Position numbers and translations under genes: made by a program. DNA of 9,066 nucleotides from an uncultured Collinsella sp. Its GTDB lineage: Bacteria; Actinomycetota; Coriobacteriia; Coriobacteriales; Coriobacteriaceae. The DNA lies in contig CAADVS010000021.1 in assembly GCA_900752545.1 (NCBI GenBank), forward strand, positions 1-9,066. Reading direction: 5' to 3'. Below are positions 1-5,092 of this stretch, one piece after another. Within the stretch, counting starts at the first letter, position 1. Every line of letters starts with the position of its first letter. Below the pieces are notes generated by a model. It was not told where the DNA came from and ran no database searches. It saw only the letters and a program-made list of their open reading frames with translations.

Positions 1-492
1 AGCAGCCGCAGCCGCGGCGGCCTTTTCGGCCGCGGCTTTGCGCGCCTTGGCCTCGGCGGCGGCACGGACCTTCATGGCCTTCTCGCGTGCGGCCTTCACC
101 TCGGGCGTGATAACGCTCATGGGTTCGGCAGTCGAGACCTGGTAGAAAAAGCCCTTAAAGTCAATCTGCATATCGGTGATGGCAAGACCGAATAGGTCGT
201 GCGCTTCGTTTTCAAACGGAAATACCGCCGGATAGTACGAGCTGATGGACGGAATCTCCTGATACTGATCAATTCCCTCAACCATCAGGTTCTCGATCGC
301 ATAGCTGCCGTCCTGCGCAATATGCTCCTGAGCAGCACGAACGTCGATAAACGTATAGACCAGGCGATACGATCCGTCGTCCACACAGCGCTCGGCGTGC
401 ATCTGCACAAAGCGCGCGCCGACGCCCTTGAGCGCTTGGACATGCGACAGGAGCTCGTCAATCCCGACGGTGGTGTAGATTGCCTTTTGCAT
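1..492 (-). CDS. NuoC/EchD-like 30-kDa subunit of a complex-I-like membrane complex (partial, 3' end outside window)
   Basis: The 164 visible residues begin MQKAIYTTVG and match the complex I 30-kDa/EchD family. The best sign is FPFENEAHDLFG at residues 91-102, equivalent to the family's FP..xE..DLFG signature. In the family this hydrophilic subunit bridges the catalytic large subunit and the NuoB-like Fe-S subunit on the cytoplasmic side. The start is certain: the ATG shares one base with the preceding stop (TAATG) and follows a perfect AAGGAGG by 7 bases, so it is translationally coupled. From about residue 130 the protein becomes an Ala/Lys/Glu/Arg-rich, probably helical tail that continues past the window edge. 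EchD-type proteins are usually about 110-150 residues, so the tail is an addition, unless the gene is a NuoCD-type fusion, which the composition does not suggest. NuoC-family membership is secure; hydrogenase versus another complex is inferred from the neighbours. Confidence 0.85.
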   Translation of the reverse strand, partial: MQKAIYTTVGIDELLSHVQALKGVGARFVQMHAERCVDDGSYRLVYTFIDVRAAQEHIAQDGSYAIENLMVEGIDQYQEIPSISSYYPAVFPFENEAHDLFGLAITDMQIDFKGFFYQVSTAEPMSVITPEVKAAREKAMKVRAAAEAKARKAAAEKAAAAAAA

Positions 493-1073
493 TACTCGGC
501 CTCCTTTGCAGCGGCGGGCGCGCCGTCAGCCGCGCCTGCGTCGACACCGGCCCCGGCCTCAGCCGCAGCCACAAACCCGTCCTCGCCCAGCTCGACGCCA
601 CCATCCCAGGTTGCGGCGCCGCCCACGGTAAGCGGGTCACCGCCAACACGCATCACGGCCTCCTTCTGGTCCAGGATGCCGCACGCCTCCACGATGGCAT
701 CGATCACGGTCTCGGGACGAATGGCGCACCCGGGCGCGTACACGTCCACGGGAATCGCGCGGTCTACGCCGCCGATCACGTTATAGGCATCGCGGAATAC
801 GCCGCCCGAGCACGCGCAGATACCGCAGGCCACCACGCACTTGGGCTCGAGCATCTGGTTGTAGATCTGGCGCACGACGGGCAGGTTCTGAGCGTTGACC
901 GACCCCGTCACCAAAAAGATATCCGCATGCTTGGGGTTGCCGGTGTTGACCACGCCAAAGCGCTCCGCATCGAACAGCGGTGTGAGCGAGGCCAGCACCT
1001 CGATATCGCATCCGTTGCAGCTCGAGCCGTCGTAATGAATAACCCACGGCGAGCGCGACATTTTATGATCCAT
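492..1073 (-). CDS. NuoB/EchC-like [4Fe-4S] small subunit of a group 4 hydrogenase-type or complex-I-like complex
   Basis: This 193-residue protein belongs to the NuoB/PSST/hydrogenase small-subunit family. The likely [4Fe-4S] ligands are C19 and C22 (SSCNGCDIE), C86 (CGICACSGG) and C116 (YAPGCAIRPE). Complex I NuoB carries two adjacent cysteines at the first site, whereas Ech/Hyc-type hydrogenase subunits carry CxxC, as here. In the family the cluster passes electrons to or from the large-subunit active site. The core ends near residue 155. The last ~38 residues are Ala/Gly/Glu/Asp-rich with no recognisable fold. A GGAGG 8 bases before M1 supports this start over the internal M5. The gene follows the fusion gene by 12 bases and overlaps the next gene by one. 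Family is secure; assignment to a hydrogenase rests on the CxxC and on gene order. Confidence 0.88.
   Translation of the reverse strand: MDHKMSRSPWVIHYDGSSCNGCDIEVLASLTPLFDAERFGVVNTGNPKHADIFLVTGSVNAQNLPVVRQIYNQMLEPKCVVACGICACSGGVFRDAYNVIGGVDRAIPVDVYAPGCAIRPETVIDAIVEACGILDQKEAVMRVGGDPLTVGGAATWDGGVELGEDGFVAAAEAGAGVDAGAADGAPAAAKEAE
500..506 (-). promoter_or_regulatory. Ribosome binding site of the NuoC/EchD-like gene
   Basis: On the minus strand this reads AAGGAGG, a full anti-Shine-Dalgarno match, 7 bases before the ATG at 492. It lies inside the last codons of the NuoB-like gene. Such a strong site at a TAATG overlap indicates coupled translation. Confidence 0.85.
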
Positions 1074-1081
1074 GGATGCCG

Positions 1082-1086
1082 CCTCC
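1082..1086 (-). promoter_or_regulatory. Ribosome binding site of the NuoB/EchC-like gene
   Basis: GGAGG on the minus strand, 8 bases before the ATG at 1073, with its first base shared with the stop codon (TAG) of the upstream fusion gene. It favours M1 (MDHKM) as the start. Confidence 0.75.
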
Positions 1087-3968
1087 TAAATAAACACGTC
1101 GACGAGGATGGGCATAAGGTTGAGCAGGCCAAACACCAGCGCCACGCCCCATCCGAGCTTAAAGCAGCTGCGCCAGGTGCTGCGTGCGAAGGTGTTATCG
1201 ATCAGTACCTCGACAAAATACGTCGCGACCATCACGACCAGGGCGACCACCCAGCTCACCGGGTTGTCCCAAACAAAGAACATGCCCACCCACATCAAAA
1301 ACAGCACGGTCTCGCACCAGTGCATAAGGGTCATCTTGGCCAGCGTGCCGCCGCTCATCTCGGTGGCGACGCCCTGGACAATCTCCTGATGCGCGTGATG
1401 CGAGTACGAAAGATCGAACGGCGACTTGCGCAGCTTGATGGTAAGCACCGCGAGCAGCGCGAGGAAAATGGGCGCGCTGTACACGATGATGGGGGCTGAC
1501 TGCCCCGTCACGGCGATGGAATCAAAGCTATCGGTGGCAAGATACAGGCCCACGCTCATCAGCAGAACGGCGGGCTCGTAGCTCATAACCTGCAGCAGCT
1601 CGCGGTCGGCGCCGACCTGGGCAAACGGGCTTTGCGTCGAGGCGGACGCCAGCACCACAAAGATCGCGGCGAGCGTCACCATAAAGGCGCACAGCAGCGT
1701 GTTGGAACCCGACACAAAGATGCCGCCGCCCACGACGGTAAAGATGAGCGCACACGCCATGTAGGTATCATCCATGGTGTTTACGCTGGCGGGGGCTTTG
1801 CGCAGCAGCTTGGCAACGTCGTAGAACGGTTGCAGCAGGCGCGGGCCAACGCGGCCCTGCATACGGGCCGAAAGTTTGCGGTCAACGCCGTCGATCAGGC
1901 CACCCACAAGCGGCGCAATCAAGGCAAACGCCACGGTGCCTATAAAGATGCCCACGACGCCCGAACCTTCGAAATACTTGCCGCGCAGCACCGAGGGCGC
2001 ACTCATGGCAAGCCGCTCGGGCCCAATCCACGCGCAACACAGCAGCGCAAACAAGATAATGCTGCAGCACACGACGCTACCCGCGGGGCCAATGCGCTTC
2101 TCGCCAAGGGCGTCCTCCGAGTACCAATTGCGCTTTTCGGCCTTCACCTCGTGTCCCATCGAGCCGCGGAAATGGCGATATTTGTCGGTTCCCACGCCCG
2201 AAAGGTACACGTTAACGTGCGGCTTATTGCTCACGCGGAACGACGTCAGCAGCACCACGGCGATAAACGCCACGATAACCACCATCAGATACATGGCGTC
2301 CTTGCCAATAACGTACGGCACGCGGCCAAACACCATGGCCAAGTAAGGCGACACCAGGCCGCTCGAGATAACCGGGAACGCCACGCAGCACAGAATCAGC
2401 AGCGCGGCGATGGTGTTGAGCGCCATCCATTCGGTCTTATGGACATTGACCTCAACGTTTTGAGCCGTGGGGTCGACGCCCGAAAGCTTGGCAAGCCACT
2501 TGCCCCAGAAGTAAAACGTCGCGGCCGAGCCAAAGGCGAGCACCATGATCATGAGCACGTTGCCAGTCTGCGCAAACGCCACCAGGGCGCCCCACTTGGA
2601 CACGAGCATGCCAAACGGCGCCACAAACATGCCCATAATGCCCAGCATCATCAGACGCGTCAGGTGCGGCATGCGGCTGAACAGACCGTCCATGTCCTCG
2701 ATATTACGGCTGCCGATATGATGCTCGGCCGTGCCCACGCACAGGAACAGCAGCGACTTTGCCACCGTGTGGAACAGGATTAGGAAGATGGCCGCCCATA
2801 CGGCCTCGGGCGCGCCGACACCCAAGCAGGCACTGATGAGGCCCAAGTTGGAAATGGTGGAGTACGCGAGCACACGCTTGGCGTTGCTCTGCGAGATGGC
2901 CATGAGGGCAGCGAGCAAAAACGTGATGGCACCCACACTCGTGACCATAAAGCCGGTCACGGGATAGATGGCATAGAGTGGGCTCAGCTTGACCATCAGG
3001 AACACGCCGGCTTTGACCATGGTTGACGAGTGCAGCAGGGCGCTCGTGGGGGTGGGGGCAACCATAGCACCGAGCAGCCAAGTGTGGAACGGCATCTGCG
3101 CGGCCTTGGTGAGCGCGGCGAGCGACAGCAGGATGACCGGCATCACCAGCAGCGCGGATTGCGTGGTGTCAGCGCCGGAAAGCTCGATCATGCCCGAGAT
3201 GGTCAGCGGCATGCCGTTAACGTGCAGGTACATGAGACCGGCCAAAAACGCGATACCGCCCAGCATGTTGAGGATGATCTGGGTGAAGGCGTTTTTGATG
3301 GCCTCGGGCGTGCGCGTGTAGCCAATCATGAGGAACGAGCACACGGTGGTGATTTCCCAGCCGCAGAACAGCCACTCCAGGTTGTCGCTCGTCACGATGA
3401 CGAACATGGCCGAGAGGAACAGGAACATAAGCGCCAGGAACTGCGGGCGACGGTCGGGCGCGGTCTGCCCGCGCAGCGCTGCCTCGTGCTCGTCGTGGGC
3501 CTGGAAGTCCTTCATGTAGCCCAGGGCATACACGCAGATTAGGCTGCCGACAATGCCGACGGCAAGGACCATGATCACGCTCATGTAGTCTAGGTAGAGT
3601 GGCTTCGCCGTGACGGCTTCGGCCGCAGGCAGCGTCATGGCCGCAAAGACGAGCGAGCCCACCAGCTGGACTATGCCGAGCGCCGTGGTAAGCACGCTCT
3701 TATATTTGTGCGCGTTGTACAGGATGACGGCGCACAGAACGACGTCGATGACGGAGCTGATGATCGAGAGCACATGCGAGGTGCCGGGGGCAACCTCAAA
3801 GCTCTGCGGCCCCGTGCCAAAAAACATGACGGCGACTACAACTGTCACCGCCATAATAATGCCGGAACCTATGAGCCCCACCGCATCGCGGGCACGGTCA
3901 CCGCGCGCAAGCAGCATGCCCAGCGCCGGTACCAGCGGAAACAGGGTAAGGAAATACAGTAGCGTCAT
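1086..3968 (-). CDS. Fused antiporter-like (NuoL/EchA) and NuoH/EchB-like membrane subunit
   Basis: One 960-residue reading frame joins two subunits that are usually separate. Residues 1 to about 650 are an antiporter-like, proton-translocating subunit. Visible family residues are E205 (CGWEITT, TM5 glutamate), K288 (LTKAAQMPFHTWL, TM7 lysine), H313/K319, H400/K404 (FHTVAKSLLFL) and K458 (GMLVSKWG, TM12 lysine). Residues about 665-960 are a NuoH/HycD/EchB-type subunit, with the signature DRKLSARMQGRVGPR (696-710) and SPFDLSYSHHAHQEIVQG (849-866), the latter resembling EchB of hydrogenases. The junction near 650-665 has one internal ATG (M655) but no good ribosome site, and no stop or frame change, so a true fusion is likely. 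Role by family: ion translocation coupled to electron transfer through the hydrophilic subunits. It is the first gene of the operon, and GGAG 7 bases before the ATG supports the start. Confidence 0.9.
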   Translation of the reverse strand: MTLLYFLTLFPLVPALGMLLARGDRARDAVGLIGSGIIMAVTVVVAVMFFGTGPQSFEVAPGTSHVLSIISSVIDVVLCAVILYNAHKYKSVLTTALGIVQLVGSLVFAAMTLPAAEAVTAKPLYLDYMSVIMVLAVGIVGSLICVYALGYMKDFQAHDEHEAALRGQTAPDRRPQFLALMFLFLSAMFVIVTSDNLEWLFCGWEITTVCSFLMIGYTRTPEAIKNAFTQIILNMLGGIAFLAGLMYLHVNGMPLTISGMIELSGADTTQSALLVMPVILLSLAALTKAAQMPFHTWLLGAMVAPTPTSALLHSSTMVKAGVFLMVKLSPLYAIYPVTGFMVTSVGAITFLLAALMAISQSNAKRVLAYSTISNLGLISACLGVGAPEAVWAAIFLILFHTVAKSLLFLCVGTAEHHIGSRNIEDMDGLFSRMPHLTRLMMLGIMGMFVAPFGMLVSKWGALVAFAQTGNVLMIMVLAFGSAATFYFWGKWLAKLSGVDPTAQNVEVNVHKTEWMALNTIAALLILCCVAFPVISSGLVSPYLAMVFGRVPYVIGKDAMYLMVVIVAFIAVVLLTSFRVSNKPHVNVYLSGVGTDKYRHFRGSMGHEVKAEKRNWYSEDALGEKRIGPAGSVVCCSIILFALLCCAWIGPERLAMSAPSVLRGKYFEGSGVVGIFIGTVAFALIAPLVGGLIDGVDRKLSARMQGRVGPRLLQPFYDVAKLLRKAPASVNTMDDTYMACALIFTVVGGGIFVSGSNTLLCAFMVTLAAIFVVLASASTQSPFAQVGADRELLQVMSYEPAVLLMSVGLYLATDSFDSIAVTGQSAPIIVYSAPIFLALLAVLTIKLRKSPFDLSYSHHAHQEIVQGVATEMSGGTLAKMTLMHWCETVLFLMWVGMFFVWDNPVSWVVALVVMVATYFVEVLIDNTFARSTWRSCFKLGWGVALVFGLLNLMPILVDVFI

Positions 3969-3975
3969 ACCATCA

Positions 3976-3982
3976 CTCCCCC
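3976..3982 (-). promoter_or_regulatory. Ribosome binding site of the fused membrane subunit
   Basis: The minus strand reads GGGGGAG, with the GGAG core 7 bases before the ATG at 3968. Confidence 0.65.
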
Positions 3983-3996
3983 ATGCAAAAACGCTG

Positions 3997-4025
3997 CAAT
4001 TGTTTAACGTTATAGCTCAATTGAG
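3997..4025 (-). promoter_or_regulatory. Palindrome-rich leader/promoter region of the hydrogenase-like operon
   Basis: Three perfect palindromes fall within 29 bases: CAATTG (3997-4002), TAACGTTA (4005-4012) and CTCAATTGAG (4016-4025). On the minus strand a TATAAC (4014-4009, 5 of 6 matches to the -10 consensus) lies between them, giving a leader of about 35 bases. No recognisable -35 box is found 16-18 bases upstream, so if this is the promoter it probably needs an activator, which could bind one of the palindromes. This is a reading of motifs only. Confidence 0.3.
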
Positions 4026-4074
4026 GAGTAGCGGCGGCAGATTTTCGGCCAACTGGGGAGTTTTAGGCGTACGG

Positions 4075-4121
4075 GGTAAGGAGTCTGTCCGCACTGGAGT
4101 AGAGGGTGACGTTTCCTTACC
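4075..4121. repeat. 8-bp inverted repeat in the leader region
   Basis: GGTAAGGA (4075-4082) and TCCTTACC (4114-4121) are perfect inverted copies 31 bases apart. They lie in the 280-base gap between the fusion gene and the helix-turn-helix gene. No function is evident; a regulator site or chance are both possible. Apart from this, the palindromes near 4000-4025 and the terminator at 4219-4240, I see nothing in the gap. Confidence 0.3.
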
Positions 4122-4218
4122 GCAGCGACGGGCGCGCGGCCCACTGTGTGCGGTTTATTGGCCACGTTGAAGGATGCCCCGATAGGCTCGCGGCGGTTCG
4201 AAAAGTTGGCGCGGCAAG

Positions 4219-4240
4219 AAAAATGCGCCTCGTGGGCGCA
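4219..4240 (-). terminator. Rho-independent terminator of the helix-turn-helix gene
   Basis: On the minus strand TGCGCC, a 5-base loop and GGCGCA are followed by TTTTT. It starts 8 bases after the TAG stop of the upstream gene, so that gene is probably transcribed separately from the hydrogenase-like operon. Confidence 0.75.
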
Positions 4241-4248
4241 CCCTCTTG

Positions 4249-4653
4249 CTACTCTGCCTGCTTAACGCGCGGCTTGCGACCCCGCGGCTTATCGACCAGT
4301 GCGGACTCACCGCTCTCGCGATACTGGCGGCACCAGGCCTTAACCGAAGACTCGCTGGGAATCTTATACTTGATCATGGCTTCGCGAACCGTCAGACCGT
4401 TTTCCAGACGGTCCTTAACCACGGCGAGCTTTACGTCGTACGAATAGGTGTGATGGCGAGCGCCCGCATTGAGCACGGCGTCGGCACCGCCCACGGCATA
4501 TGCGCGGGCCCACTGACGAGCCGTGGCCTGGGGAATGCCAAGCTTTGCGGCGAGGGCGCGGTGACCGACCCCCTCTTGGAGGATCTCGACGGCGCGCTGC
4601 CTAACCTCGGGCGCATGCGTGCGAGTCCTAGTTGCTTCCGACATACCTGTCAC
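4249..4653 (-). CDS. Small double helix-turn-helix protein, IS150/IS3 OrfA-like, orphan
   Basis: The 134-residue protein has two transposase-type helix-turn-helix domains. The first spans about 15-55, with HTH core RALAAKLGIPQATARQW at 32-48. The second spans about 73-115, with core TVREAMIKYKIPSESSVKAW at 88-107. It ends with a basic PRGRKPRVK. This order, including the PRGR motif, is that of OrfA/InsJ from IS150-like IS3-family elements. However, the leucine zipper that normally follows is missing, and no OrfB reading frame lies downstream. A terminator comes directly after the stop. It may be an OrfA remnant or a domesticated DNA-binding regulator; its position just upstream of the hydrogenase-like operon fits either. 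Start: GTG at 4653 has AAGG 7 bases upstream; ATG at 4644 (MSEATRT) is equally plausible. Confidence 0.75.
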   Translation of the reverse strand: MTGMSEATRTRTHAPEVRQRAVEILQEGVGHRALAAKLGIPQATARQWARAYAVGGADAVLNAGARHHTYSYDVKLAVVKDRLENGLTVREAMIKYKIPSESSVKAWCRQYRESGESALVDKPRGRKPRVKQAE

Positions 4654-4694
4654 TTCTTAGCCTTAACCGTTAATCTGCTTTCTTACGTGCAAGT

Positions 4695-4723
4695 TAGATA
4701 GTAGCATTTTACTGTTTGCTCAA
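4695..4723 (-). promoter_or_regulatory. Possible promoter of the helix-turn-helix gene
   Basis: Minus-strand TTGAGC (4723-4718) and TATCTA (4700-4695) are separated by 17 bases and lie about 42 bases before the start. The -10 is weak (3 of 6); an alternative TAAAAT (4711-4706) has no good -35. The AT-rich setting in a GC-rich genome supports a promoter here, but the exact boxes are uncertain. Confidence 0.4.
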
Positions 4724-4729
4724 AACAGT
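4711..4729. promoter_or_regulatory. 7-5-7 inverted repeat, probable operator
   Basis: ACTGTTT (4711-4717), GCTCA, AAACAGT (4723-4729) is a perfect inverted repeat. It overlaps the likely -35 element of the helix-turn-helix gene, where a bound dimer would block transcription. Autoregulation by the downstream gene is the simplest guess, not shown by the sequence. Confidence 0.45.
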
Positions 4730-4734
4730 TAATT

Positions 4735-4977
4735 AAAATAGACGCGGCGTTATCTGGGCATTTGGCACCAATTTACGACGTTTCTTTATCGATTATTTAC
4801 GCTGGTAGCTGACTCGCAGCTAATCGTCATTCGCTTGTCACCAAAATTGGCATCTCTTTATGTCTTTTGGTATAGAGGATATAATTATTAACCCCTCCCC
4901 CAATAATTTTGAGTGGCCTGCAAGGTAGTAGATGTCCTCACTCCTCATGATTACCGCGCACTGCCCTCCACCGGAGC
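4735..4977. other. AT-rich intergenic stretch without a gene
   Basis: About 240 bases lack a convincing coding region. A 65-residue frame across it has no ribosome site and runs into the terminator beyond. It holds small dyads: TAGCTG-5-CAGCTA (4806-4822) and AATTATT-12-AATAATT (4883-4908), the latter around a C-rich loop. A TATAAT at 4880-4885 on the plus strand has no good -35 box and no gene behind it. It is markedly poorer in GC than its surroundings, so it could be a remnant of an inserted element or a small unrecognised RNA gene. Neither is supported by anything specific. Confidence 0.5.
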
Positions 4978-4982
4978 AAAAC

Positions 4983-5020
4983 AAAAAGGGCGGGACCTGC
5001 TGCGCTTGCAGACCCCGCCC
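4983..5020 (-). terminator. Rho-independent terminator of the NADH:flavin oxidoreductase gene
   Basis: On the minus strand a 7-bp stem GGGCGGG/CCCGCCC (5020-5014 with 4994-4988) encloses an internal loop and a 4-bp CTGC/GCAG stem, and is followed by TTTTTGTTTTG. It begins about 73 bases after the stop codon at 5093. Confidence 0.85.
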
Positions 5021-5092
5021 CGGTTGACACCCCATGGGACGCAGTCGGGCGAGGCAGATCCGTGCTACCGCCCCGCCTGGCCGCGAAGTTAA

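Noticed and set aside
1984..2006. Separate start of the NuoH-like half at the internal ATG (residue 655)
   Set aside because: No adequate ribosome site lies upstream and the frame is uninterrupted, so a fusion is the simpler reading.
480..2783. Long plus-strand frames (480-1499, 1632-2783) across the complex-I-like genes
   Set aside because: Compositionally odd His/Arg/Gln-rich translations with no motifs, antisense to well-supported genes.
4249..4653. A complete insertion sequence
   Set aside because: No OrfB, no convincing terminal inverted repeats or target duplication around the gene.
4838..5035. A 65-residue minus-strand small protein
   Set aside because: It has no ribosome site, its start lies beyond the oxidoreductase terminator hairpin, and it reads through that hairpin.
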